Shown here: positions 9,938 through 18,741 of the stretch, piece after piece | Position numbering within the stretch: position 1 is the stretch's first letter | Layout: each line of letters opens with the position of its first letter | From: CBDCWT01 sp965223305 | Lineage (GTDB): Bacteria; Planctomycetota; Planctomycetia; Pirellulales; Pirellulaceae | DNA: 64,000 nt | Direction of reading: 5' to 3' | Assembly (NCBI GenBank): GCA_965223305.1 | Contig: CBDCWT010000035.1 | Span: 1-64,000 of the forward strand | The notes under the pieces: generated by a model | Databases searched by the model: none | Told to the model about the DNA's origin: nothing | What the model saw: the letters and a program-made list of their open reading frames with translations, nothing else | Position numbers and translations under genes: made by a program

Positions 9938-12900
9938 ATGAATTCGCGCGGCAGTGAGGAATTCAACCTTGATCAGCAGTTGCAGCTTGACGCGGGTATT
10001 TCGGACTTTGAACGCCAGCTTCGCTCGGATCAGCATCCACGAATCGAGGACTTCGTTGCCAAGCAGGCGGGGGCACTTCGCGCGCGGCTGCTTGAGGAAC
10101 TTCTGGCGCTGGAACTGGAATACTCGGCTCCGACAGACCGGGCGCAGGCAAAGTCCGAATACTTGCGCCGCTTTCCCGACGATCGCCAAGCCGTGGAACG
10201 TTGCGTCGACCGCTATCTAGCGCCGGACGCAACCGCGGACTCGGACGCGAACCCAAACGCTGGCTCGGCAGGCGAAGCCGAGCTTTGGCAGACCTGGCAA
10301 CATCATCCGGAAGGCCCCGGGACGACCGTCGGCCCTTACAAACTGCTCGAAAAGATCGGCGAGGGCGGATTCGGCTCCGTTTACATCGCCGAGCAGAAGA
10401 AACCCGTGCGGCGAAGAGTCGCAGTAAAGATCATCAAGCTGGGAATGGACACGCGAGAAGTGGTGGCTCGTTTCGAAGCCGAGCGCCAGGCACTCGCATT
10501 GATGGAGCACCCGAATATCGCCAAAGTATTCGACGCCGGCGCCACCGCATCGGGTCGACCGTACTTCGCGATGGAGCTGGTCCGTGGCGAGCCGATCACG
10601 GACTACTGTGACAAGAAGCGGCTGCCGATGGAGAACCGGCTTACGCTTGCTGCGGACGTTTGCCGAGCGATTCAACACGCACATCAGAAAGGGATCATCC
10701 ATCGCGATGTCAAGCCGTCGAATGTTCTTGTATCCGTCAAAGACGATCAGCCGATGGTAAAGATCATCGACTTTGGCGTGGCCAAAGCGACGCAGCACGC
10801 GCTCACTGAAGCAACGATCTATACACGGATGGATCAGTTGGTTGGCACCCCGTTGTACATGAGCCCGGAACAGGCGCGCAGCGCGATCGACGTTGACACG
10901 CGAACAGACGTTTATTCACTGGGGGTCCTGCTCTATGAGTTGATCACGGGTAGCAGGCCGTTCGACCTTGAGACTTCGACGCAGAAGAGCTTGGACGACG
11001 TGAGGCGACGCATCTGTGAAGAAGATGCAGCTCGGCCATCGGCCAAAGTTAGCTCGTTGACGCAACAAGAGCTTTCGGTGTTGGCTCGGCAGCGAATGAC
11101 TTTGCCGCAGAAGTTACAGGGGCAGCTGCGCGGCGATCTCGACTGGATCGTTATGAAGGCGCTTGAGAAAGACCCGGCGCGCCGGTACCAGACCGCGAAT
11201 GGACTCGCCCTCGATATCGAGCGATTCTTGAAGAACGAGCCTGTCACAGCCGTCGCACCCAGCGTCTTTTATACATTCTCGAAGTTCGCGCAGAGAAACC
11301 GCGCTGCACTGGCGGTAGCTTCGACGTTGGCCGCAATTCTTCTCGCGGCTACCACTATCTCGACGCTCATGGCTTGGCGGGCAGTGGAATCAACCGGCAG
11401 GGAGGTTAAGGCAAGAGCTGACGCGGAGGAAGCGCTGCGCAGAGAGGAAATCAGCGCGGCCGCGGCCCGGGAAGCACGCGATGAGGCGCGGCGAATCCTG
11501 GCACGCTCGGACTTTCGGGCGGGTCAGTCGCTTGCAGACCGAGGCGAGCATGCGAGAGCCGTTGGCTATCTGGCGAGATCGCTGAAATCCGATCCCGAGA
11601 ATGCCGCTGCTGTCGATCGAATCTTCAACCTGTTGGGCTACGTTGCTCCGCCAGGGTACTTTCCGCCGTCGATCGACACGGGGCCCGGTATCGTCTATGC
11701 CAGCGATTCCAACCGTGCCGGAGACCTAATAGCAACGGTGGGGCAAGAACTCAACGGAACTGCAACCGTCCGTGTTTGGCGCGCCAACGCGGCGGAACCG
11801 GTTTTGGAGTGGAGCCAAGAGCGCAACTACGTGATGGACCTGCGTTTCAGTCCCGACGATCGGCAGCTGGCAGCAGCGCTCACCGACGTGCAATGGGATG
11901 CGGCTACGCCGTCCAACTGGGTCTACGGACCATTGTGGAATGTCGAAGACTGGACGTCGTCGAAGCTTATCCAGCCGGGCGCGATGTGTGCCCGATTCTC
12001 CGCCGACAGTCAGCGCATGCTGCTGGGTTCGCACGTGACAAACGTGCTGATCTGGAATCCGAACTCACAGGATCAGCAACCGTTCGACTGCGTTTCCTGG
12101 TTCCCTGTGCTTAGCCCGGACGAAAGGCAACTTGCCACTTTTTTCAGGAACGAGCTGCGCATCTGGGATATCGACTCAGGTAAGGTGGCAAAGACCTTCC
12201 GCGATTTCCGCCGAATCCACCAAGCCACCTTCAGTCCACGTGGCGACACCCTGTTGATTTCCGTTTCGACCGAGGCCATCGCACCGACGTTGATGCTGTG
12301 GCACATCGACTCGGAGGAGATTCTTGCCGAGCTTCCTCACGACCTAGCACCGCTTTCGGCAGAGGTTCCGCGGCACTATCTCGAACAGCCGAATTATGCT
12401 TACGGCATTTTCAGCCCAGATGGCCGGCAAGTGTTGTCGGTCGCGACAGACAAGAAGGTCCGGTTATGGGATGCCACGACCGGGGATCTGATTGACGCGC
12501 GGGACTTGCCCACTCACTGCTGTTCGTTCCTGCCACTGTTCAGCCGAGATGGCGAACGGGCGATGCTGCGGTCACGATTTGGGGAGTGTTACAAGTGGGA
12601 TTTTGACTCAAAGCGCTTGCCTGACTTCGCGTCACCCGAGTCGCTCGCTCGAGGATTTGCTTTCCTGGCAACTCCAGGGCGTATCCGTCCTCTCTTGATT
12701 CCGCTCGCGGACGTCTCGGCGGTAACCGTCGCGCCAGATGGGGTGCTGGCCCTAGGCTCAAAGACTGGCGAGACAATTCAGTTCGACGCCGTAGAGGGCC
12801 GCACGCTTGAGAGTTTTCCTGGCAGAGGCGTCCCAGTGTCTGCCGTGGCTGTCTCACCCGAAGGCAAACTGTTAGCAATCGCGGACATCCGCGGCCAAGT

Positions 12901-15900
12901 GAGGATCTGGCGTTCCGCTCCCAAATCTCTCTTGGGAACTTGGCAGCTCGGCGATGGAGTCCCCCACTCCGTTTCATTTGGCAGGGGTGGACAGACGCTC
13001 GTGACCTGGAGCCGTGACGGCTGTGCGGTTTGGGACACGGACAGCGGTCAGCTGCTGACGAATCTTGACGCGAGCAACAGTGTCTGGGGACAACTCGGCA
13101 AAGACGGCGAAGTCGTTTTTCTGCACGACCATCTTCAGATTAGCGCATTCAATCTAATCGACGGTGTGCAACGCTGGCGGCATCCTCTACGTGGACGCGC
13201 GACCGCTGTGGCCATGAGCCCTAGCGGACAGCTGCTCGCCATAGCCATGGACAACCGGTCCGTTCGCGTGCTCTCGACGCGGCACGGGGAGGTTCTCCAT
13301 GAGTTTACAACTCCGGCGATAGCGAGCGCGCTAGCCTTTGCGCCAAGAGCAGACATGCTCGCATTCGGAACAACTGGCGGCGACATTGGATTGTTTGACG
13401 CCGGGGTCGGTGCTCACATCGATCATGTCGACCTTCGGGTAACTAGCCCCTGCCGTGATCTAGCTTTCGACCCAACCGGCGATCGCCTGGCGGCTAGCTT
13501 CGGCAACCGTGACGGCCATGCACAGGTCTGGGACGTGCATTCCGGTGACCGGATTACCGAACAACTGGCAGTGGAAGCGCCGGCGCATGAATTGAAGTAC
13601 CTTGGGCATCAACTGATGCTCTATCCGGAACCAGGCGAAAACCGTGTGCCGAGCATCGCCGCGCTGTTTGACGTGTCGATCACCGAGATCGACACGAGCC
13701 CAGCGTGGCTACCCGAAGCAGCTGCGGCTATCGGTGGATTTCATCTGGACGAAGCAAGCAATCTAATTCCGGTTGAGGATCGCAGGATCAGCCAGCTATT
13801 GCCAGACCCTCCAACGAATCGCGCCGAGCGATTTTTCTCTTGGCTAACACAATTCCCGGCTACCCGATCCGACTCACCCTTCCGCCCAAAGTGCACGGAG
13901 ACTTACATCGACAGCTTGTTGGGGCAAGATCGCTTCCTATTTGTCAACGAGTTCCTTCGGCTGCGGCCCGATCATGCGGTCGGACTGGCGAAGCGAGCGG
14001 CCCTCCGCCCTGGAGTTGAGAGCAACTCAGCGACTCAGACGCGAGTGTTCACCGACTTGTTTCGGGCGCAGTTGCTGGCGCCGAGCAACGCCGAGGTCCA
14101 GTGGCTGTGCGGTATCGCATATGAACGGATGAAGAGGGCGGAACTGGCTGACCAGGCTTACTCCGCCGCCCTTGCACTTGATCCTCCGAGCCCACAGTCC
14201 CTCGCCTCGGTCATGAGCCTCCAGGAGCGGTTTGATACCGACCGCCGGTCGCGCAGGCAGCTCGCGACACAAGCGATGCAGGGCGCGGACGTGACGCCGG
14301 AGGCTGCGGCGAGTTGGATCCGGCTATTAGGGGACGTCGAGACCGCACCTACTGACGACGAGACGTTCGACCAAGTTCATGCGCGCTGGTTGCAACTCGC
14401 CGACTTGCAGAAAGGCCGAGTCGACACATTCGAGGTATTCCGTTCGTATCTGAAAGTCGCGCGGAACGAGATGCAACGCCTTGCCATGGCCGGACAGGCA
14501 CATGAGGCACGCGAATTGGCGCGTACGGTTGTCCTCGCAGAGCTGTATTTGTCGTGCGGCAGTGACCAGTCCGTCCACGCACTGTCCGAGGCGCTCGGGC
14601 AGTGCCTCGCCCACACTGCGCCGGAGTCACCTACCGTTGACTACGTTCCTAAGGGTGCCGTGTGGCGGTATTGGGACCGCGGCCAAAGCCCGGGAGACAA
14701 TTGGTACATGCCGGAATTCGACGACGCTGACTGGCCCTCGGGACGGGCTGGCCTCGGGTTTGGAGGGAACGGTGAGCGGACCACGATTCGGCGCTCGCTG
14801 GGCGGCGTAATCAGCACCACGACGCTTTACTTTCGCCACGAATTTGATGTTCGTGAGTTGGACCTTCGCGATCTTGTCTATCTCGATCTGCTTCGTGACG
14901 ACGGGGCAGTTGTCTATTTGAATGGAGTGGAGATCCGCCGCGACAACCTACCCCCGGGTACGATTACATACGATTCGCTGTCCGTGACACGCGTGTCCGG
15001 ATTCGAGGAGACGACTTTCTACCGCAGCGACGCGTCACCTTTCCCTCTACAAGTGGGGCGAAATGTGCTCGCCATCGAGATCCACCAGTCGGACGTGGAA
15101 AGCGGTGACGCCGGATTAGACACCCGGTTGTTCGGACTCGGCCTCCGCGGCGCTGATCTACTGGATTCCGGAATCGATTTCGGTACCTCCGAAACAGTTG
15201 TGGACGTAGTGCCGATCGCTCTACGCGACGACTTTCGTCGCAGCTTGTCGTTTGCGCTCGAAGAATCTCCGAGTAAGGATACGACACAGCCGACCACAGC
15301 CTGGTCGTTTCGCTACCGCTTGCAGCTGCTGCTAGGGAGGTTGCCGGCTGCGAATGAGACACTTCACGCGTATTTGCAAACGGCCGCTGCATCTCAGGCG
15401 TGGGAGGGCATCGCCGCCGGGAAGAACTGGCTGAGACAACAGGAACTGTTCGTCTCACTCGTGCCTGGCTTCGCAATTGAAAGCCCGCTGAAATCCGTGC
15501 GAGGTGAGCTACTGTCGGCACCGCAGCGGTTCGCCAAGTTTGGCTTTCAGCAGGTCGACCTGTCAGACTACTACAATGCCAGTCTCTATGACTCTCGCGG
15601 TTGGCATGGTACTCCCGGGTACGATCTGCGATCCGTACCCGTCACTTGGCGAACGGCTGCGACGGATCTGGAGTTCGACATTCGCGGCATCGTTCAACTA
15701 ACGGACGGGTCATGGGAGGCGTACCCCGAGCGGGTTGACGGGATCGCGGTTGGAGCTACGGCCAACAAAATTCACTTTTTACATTCCACGATCGTCGGGA
15801 GGGCAGCGGAAGGTGCGGAAGTCGCCCAATACGTCATCCACTATGACAATGGCGATCGAATCACTATGCCGGTGATTTTTGGCGACGACGTCGCGGACTG

Positions 15901-16099
15901 GCACTTGGCTCAAGTTCCTTCGTCGTTTGGATTTTTCGAGAAGATCGTTTGGCGAGGCTGGTTACCCAACGGAAGGGAAATCGGCCTGCCGATCAAGACC
16001 TGGGACAATCCCCATCCTGACCGGGAGATTCGCAGCATCGATTTCGTTTCCACACTCCGCGACGCGAGACCGTTCCTATTGGGAATCACGCTGGAGTGA
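9938..16099 (+). CDS. Serine/threonine protein kinase with transmembrane segment, WD40 propeller, TPR and C-terminal jelly-roll-like region
   Basis: This 2053-residue protein has a complete Hanks-type kinase domain at about residues 130-435: glycine loop GEGGFGSV, VAVKII lysine, catalytic HRDVKPSN, DFG and SPEQA. A hydrophobic segment at about 456-478 should cross the membrane, followed by a charged coiled-coil/TPR-like stretch (482-570). Residues about 590-1220 carry WD40-type repeats with recurring FSPDG/LAxG patterns, and 1330-1425 is TPR-like. Residues about 1570-1744 (starting WRYWDRG, containing DDGAVVYLNG) resemble a galactose-binding/jelly-roll fold, and the last ~200 residues are a beta-rich domain I cannot name. 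The start ATG at 9938 is the first in a frame that lacks good upstream alternatives. Kinases of this architecture next to an ECF sigma factor are common in planctomycetes, and the ECF gene here is convergent (16630-17229). The signal sensed is unknown. Confidence 0.9.
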   Translation: MNSRGSEEFNLDQQLQLDAGISDFERQLRSDQHPRIEDFVAKQAGALRARLLEELLALELEYSAPTDRAQAKSEYLRRFPDDRQAVERCVDRYLAPDATADSDANPNAGSAGEAELWQTWQHHPEGPGTTVGPYKLLEKIGEGGFGSVYIAEQKKPVRRRVAVKIIKLGMDTREVVARFEAERQALALMEHPNIAKVFDAGATASGRPYFAMELVRGEPITDYCDKKRLPMENRLTLAADVCRAIQHAHQKGIIHRDVKPSNVLVSVKDDQPMVKIIDFGVAKATQHALTEATIYTRMDQLVGTPLYMSPEQARSAIDVDTRTDVYSLGVLLYELITGSRPFDLETSTQKSLDDVRRRICEEDAARPSAKVSSLTQQELSVLARQRMTLPQKLQGQLRGDLDWIVMKALEKDPARRYQTANGLALDIERFLKNEPVTAVAPSVFYTFSKFAQRNRAALAVASTLAAILLAATTISTLMAWRAVESTGREVKARADAEEALRREEISAAAAREARDEARRILARSDFRAGQSLADRGEHARAVGYLARSLKSDPENAAAVDRIFNLLGYVAPPGYFPPSIDTGPGIVYASDSNRAGDLIATVGQELNGTATVRVWRANAAEPVLEWSQERNYVMDLRFSPDDRQLAAALTDVQWDAATPSNWVYGPLWNVEDWTSSKLIQPGAMCARFSADSQRMLLGSHVTNVLIWNPNSQDQQPFDCVSWFPVLSPDERQLATFFRNELRIWDIDSGKVAKTFRDFRRIHQATFSPRGDTLLISVSTEAIAPTLMLWHIDSEEILAELPHDLAPLSAEVPRHYLEQPNYAYGIFSPDGRQVLSVATDKKVRLWDATTGDLIDARDLPTHCCSFLPLFSRDGERAMLRSRFGECYKWDFDSKRLPDFASPESLARGFAFLATPGRIRPLLIPLADVSAVTVAPDGVLALGSKTGETIQFDAVEGRTLESFPGRGVPVSAVAVSPEGKLLAIADIRGQVRIWRSAPKSLLGTWQLGDGVPHSVSFGRGGQTLVTWSRDGCAVWDTDSGQLLTNLDASNSVWGQLGKDGEVVFLHDHLQISAFNLIDGVQRWRHPLRGRATAVAMSPSGQLLAIAMDNRSVRVLSTRHGEVLHEFTTPAIASALAFAPRADMLAFGTTGGDIGLFDAGVGAHIDHVDLRVTSPCRDLAFDPTGDRLAASFGNRDGHAQVWDVHSGDRITEQLAVEAPAHELKYLGHQLMLYPEPGENRVPSIAALFDVSITEIDTSPAWLPEAAAAIGGFHLDEASNLIPVEDRRISQLLPDPPTNRAERFFSWLTQFPATRSDSPFRPKCTETYIDSLLGQDRFLFVNEFLRLRPDHAVGLAKRAALRPGVESNSATQTRVFTDLFRAQLLAPSNAEVQWLCGIAYERMKRAELADQAYSAALALDPPSPQSLASVMSLQERFDTDRRSRRQLATQAMQGADVTPEAAASWIRLLGDVETAPTDDETFDQVHARWLQLADLQKGRVDTFEVFRSYLKVARNEMQRLAMAGQAHEARELARTVVLAELYLSCGSDQSVHALSEALGQCLAHTAPESPTVDYVPKGAVWRYWDRGQSPGDNWYMPEFDDADWPSGRAGLGFGGNGERTTIRRSLGGVISTTTLYFRHEFDVRELDLRDLVYLDLLRDDGAVVYLNGVEIRRDNLPPGTITYDSLSVTRVSGFEETTFYRSDASPFPLQVGRNVLAIEIHQSDVESGDAGLDTRLFGLGLRGADLLDSGIDFGTSETVVDVVPIALRDDFRRSLSFALEESPSKDTTQPTTAWSFRYRLQLLLGRLPAANETLHAYLQTAAASQAWEGIAAGKNWLRQQELFVSLVPGFAIESPLKSVRGELLSAPQRFAKFGFQQVDLSDYYNASLYDSRGWHGTPGYDLRSVPVTWRTAATDLEFDIRGIVQLTDGSWEAYPERVDGIAVGATANKIHFLHSTIVGRAAEGAEVAQYVIHYDNGDRITMPVIFGDDVADWHLAQVPSSFGFFEKIVWRGWLPNGREIGLPIKTWDNPHPDREIRSIDFVSTLRDARPFLLGITLE

Positions 16100-16186
16100 T
16101 CGGAGGTCATGTTCCGTCGGATCGTGTCTTCAGTTGTTTTGACAGGATCTACAGGATCAACAAGATGGCCCGGTCCCGCGATACAA

Positions 16187-16252
16187 AATCAGTCGCTGGG
16201 CGCTAGCCCACGGTTTCCACCGGAACCGGATGCTAACGCATTCCGGCTGATT
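16187..16252. repeat. Palindromic intergenic repeat C, copy 1 (GGGCGYTAGCCC type)
   Basis: The segment opens with AATCAG and closes with CGGCTGATT, with inner GCGCTAGC/GCTAACGC inverted parts, so it can fold into a hairpin. The same unit occurs at 36689-36752, and an interrupted copy flanks the mobile element at 16425-16598. Confidence 0.7.
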
Positions 16253-16424
16253 GTGGCCCGAGGGCGTACACGATTAGCGATGGCGTGTGATGAGCATTTC
16301 CCGTGGGCTGCCGTTCCTTAATCTTGTTGATCCTGTTGATCCTGTCTTCAGCTTTCTTGACAGGATTTACAGGATGAACAGGATGGCCCGGGCCCGCGAT
16401 ACAAAATCAGCCGCCGGGCGTTAG

Positions 16425-16598
16425 CCCGGATTATTCATGAAGATCGTGGCGAGAGGTTGTAAGTACGTTCGTGGCAAGGAAGGCGAGCAATTCTTCTGCA
16501 GGCGTATTGAAGCAATACGTCGAGGGAGAATTGTGAAGCATGACGAAGCCACGGATGGACTTACGACCTCGCAGCAGATCGCTCATGAATAATTCGGG
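16425..16598 (+). mobile_element. 174-bp MITE-like palindromic element, copy 1
   Basis: The ends are CCCGGATTATTCATGA and its near-perfect inverse, flanked on both sides by TTAG (16421-16424 and 16599-16602). It is inserted inside a copy of repeat C: removing the element and one TTAG rejoins GGGCGTTAGCCCACGG as in copy C1. The forward 51-codon frame runs 16437-16592, with one Arg-to-Cys change (CGC to TGC) compared with the other copies. Confidence 0.95.
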
Positions 16599-16629
16599 TT
16601 AGCCCACGGTTTCCGCTTGCCGGATGACT

Positions 16630-17229
16630 TCAAGATGCCTGCTCCCAGATCTTTCGTATGAGCCCCAGGCGTCGCTCGACGGTCCGCAGGCTGCAGTCGA
16701 GCTTCTGAGCGGCTTCCTGGTGCGTGTAGCCTTCCATCTTGAGGACCGCAAGTCGCCGCATGGCCGCGTCTGGCAACAGTCGCAGTAGCCGCTCTGACTC
16801 CTCTGCCACTTCGGCGGCGAATTCTGGCGTCGGCTCGCGACCAACCATCTGCTCAATTCCGTAGCCCCGCGTGCCGCGGTACTCGAACACCGACTCTCCC
16901 CGAACAGCTCCGCCGCCCCGCTTTTTTGTGCTCGCGTCGCGAATTCGGTGCAGCGCCTTGCGGCCGGTAATCACAACGAGCAACGACCATAAATTGTCTC
17001 GGTCGCTGAGCTGAGGAAACTTCCCGCGCCGGACCCCCTCGCACAGCGAGTGAAAGGCGCTCAGCGCCACGTCTTCCCCGTCAAAGTCGCGGCGAACGCC
17101 GGCTGGTAACTTTCGATCCGCCAACGACACGAGCTGCAAGAAGTACCGTTCCCAAAGTTGTTGGGCCGAATCGTTGTCGCCGGCGCGTAGGCCATCGACC
17201 CAGGCGGTTACTGATTCATCCAGCGTCAT
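16630..17229 (-). CDS. ECF-type RNA polymerase sigma factor
   Basis: With the ATG at 17229 the protein is 199 residues, beginning MTLDESVTAWVDGLRAGD, a typical opening for planctomycete ECF factors. The frame is open to 17304, but those 25 residues lack family character. The sigma region 2-like part spans roughly residues 20-95 (LWERYFLQLVSLADRKL, then the DFDGEDVALSAFHSL core helix). Region 4 is at about 140-195, with a helix-turn-helix reading THQEAAQKLDCSLRTVERR. No anti-sigma gene is adjacent. Instead the gene converges on the WD40 kinase at 9938-16099, fitting the family habit of pairing these sigma factors with kinases. The role is presumably promoter selection in response to a signal relayed by a kinase; that link is inference. 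Confidence 0.88.
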   Translation of the reverse strand: MTLDESVTAWVDGLRAGDNDSAQQLWERYFLQLVSLADRKLPAGVRRDFDGEDVALSAFHSLCEGVRRGKFPQLSDRDNLWSLLVVITGRKALHRIRDASTKKRGGGAVRGESVFEYRGTRGYGIEQMVGREPTPEFAAEVAEESERLLRLLPDAAMRRLAVLKMEGYTHQEAAQKLDCSLRTVERRLGLIRKIWEQAS

Positions 17230-17733
17230 GTCACGGCAGTCGAGATAAGGAGCGATAACGGTATCCGGCACGAACAGTGGCGGGTCGGAACGAGCTTTCG
17301 GCATTCAAAAGCAGTGGCCTTCCGCTCCGCCGCGGTGCCAAACCATCTTGATCGAGGATCAACTGGCATGCAACCGACTAAGACCTCTACGCCGTACTGG
17401 ACACCGCAGTCGCAGTCTGAATGCAGGATTTCTTTCCTGCCGACCGACACTCGACCTGACATTGCCGGGGCGAATGTGGAGCACGACGTCGGTTGGCTGG
17501 CTGGCGCCATCGTGCTCGTCGCAACTCTCGCCACGAGCCTTTTCGTCACAGTCGAACTTGCTCAACTGGCAAACACTGCGTTTCACGACGTGATGAATTG
17601 CGATATCTTTGACTGGATCGCGATTCTCGGTGGTGGCATGTAGGTCTTTCCCTGCGGCCTCGATCCATTCAACCGTAGCAAGTGCGCAGTCGTTTTCGTC
17701 GTATCTGATTGATGTGAAGCAGCGGGAGATTCT
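17230..17733. other. Gap without a convincing gene
   Basis: A + strand frame at 17314-17643 has one hydrophobic stretch (17500-17570) but no ribosome binding site and a composition unlike a real N-terminus. No known family is recognised on either strand. The last part (to 17733) must hold the ribosome binding site GGGAGA for the gene at 17734. Confidence 0.5.
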
Positions 17734-18588
17734 ATGACAAGATTTGCAGTTACGGCAGCCAACGGTCAGCTCGGATCGGAAATTGTCAAAGCCACGATCG
17801 AGGTTGTCGGCAAAGACTGTGTGATCGGGTTGGCCCGAACGCCCGGCAAGGCGGAGTCGCTTGATATCGAGGTCCGGCCAGGCGACTACAACTCGCCGAA
17901 TGACCTCGAAGAATCGCTGCAAGGAATCGACACTTTGCTAGTCGTTTCCGGAATGGATGCGCCGGAGAAACGCATCGATCAGCACCGTAATGTGATCGGC
18001 GCAGCCAAGAAAGCTGGAGTTGGCAAGGTTGTTTATACCAGTGTTCAAGGTGCTGAGGAGAATACCGCGTTCTCCCCGATCATTCAGAGCAACCGCCAAA
18101 CGGAAGAAGACGTCCGCAACAGCGGTCTTCAGTGGGTCATCGGTCGCAACGGAATCTACATCGAGCCCGACGTCGAGTACGTCGAAACGTACAAACAACG
18201 TGGCGAAATTGCGAATTGTGCAGGCGATGGAAAGTGCGGCTACACCACACGTTCGGAGCTGGCCTACGCGTACGCGCGAATGCTAACAGAATCAAAACAC
18301 AATGGTCGAACCTACAACCTGCATGGCGAACCGATTACTCAGCAGCAATTGGCCGACTATCTGAACGGATCCTTCGGAACTGATCTAGAGTATCGCGCGA
18401 TATCCGTAGCAGAATATCGCCAGGAACGAATCGCGGAACTTGGTGATTTCGTCGGCAACGTGATCGCCGGTATTTATGAAGGCATCCGCAACGGTGCAGC
18501 TGACAACGAGAGCCACTTTGCTCTTGCGTCCGGCCGCGATCACCAGAGTTGGCAAGATTATTTCGATGGGCTGAATGCCGTAAAGTAG
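17734..18588 (+). CDS. NmrA-family NAD(P)-binding oxidoreductase, QorB/YtfG-like
   Basis: The 284-residue product has a Rossmann N-terminus (TAANGQLGSEIVKATIE), in place of the usual TGATGQLG, and the layout of atypical short-chain dehydrogenases related to E. coli QorB: a QGIDTLLVVSG strand, QHRNVIGAAKKAGVGKVVYTS, and the RNGIY segment near residue 138. QorB reduces quinones with NADPH; other NmrA relatives only sense NAD(P). The ATG follows GGGAGA at 7-8 bases, so the start is secure. The protein is cytoplasmic, with no signal peptide. Genes of this type often sit beside a divergent HxlR regulator, but none is recognisable in the upstream gap. The family is clear; the substrate is not. Confidence 0.85.
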   Translation: MTRFAVTAANGQLGSEIVKATIEVVGKDCVIGLARTPGKAESLDIEVRPGDYNSPNDLEESLQGIDTLLVVSGMDAPEKRIDQHRNVIGAAKKAGVGKVVYTSVQGAEENTAFSPIIQSNRQTEEDVRNSGLQWVIGRNGIYIEPDVEYVETYKQRGEIANCAGDGKCGYTTRSELAYAYARMLTESKHNGRTYNLHGEPITQQQLADYLNGSFGTDLEYRAISVAEYRQERIAELGDFVGNVIAGIYEGIRNGAADNESHFALASGRDHQSWQDYFDGLNAVK

Positions 18589-18741
18589 CGGTAGCAATCG
18601 CCACCCGGGGGTACAACAACAGTGCGCGTTCGCCGTCCCAACTGCCGTGATTCTCTCCGATTCGAGGCCGAGCGATCGAAGATTGTCCGCGCGCCGTGTA
18701 GCCGCAACTACACGCTGCGAAATTCTCTTGTCCACAACAAG

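Larger units (their letters stand above)
16126..16620. repeat. Tandemly duplicated intergenic segment (period about 218 bp) carrying ACAGGAT-type repeats
   Basis: A unit starting GTCTTCAG at 16126 recurs at 16344. Both copies run through TTGACAGGAT, an ACAGGAT-rich part and GCGATACAAAATCAG into the GGGCG(T/C)TAGCCC palindromic repeat. An inverted version of the ACAGGAT motif lies at 16324-16342. The second unit is interrupted by the 174-bp mobile repeat at 16425-16598 and resumes at 16599. No gene is seen here. Confidence 0.75.

Noticed and set aside
16437..16592. The 51-codon frame of the mobile element as a real gene
   Set aside because: There is no ribosome binding site, changes among copies are mostly not silent, and the reverse strand is open too, so coding is unproven; kept as a finding only.
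17359..17922. Minus-strand frame overlapping the NmrA gene, considered as a divergent regulator
   Set aside because: It has no helix-turn-helix or HxlR motif and half of it is antisense to a clear gene.
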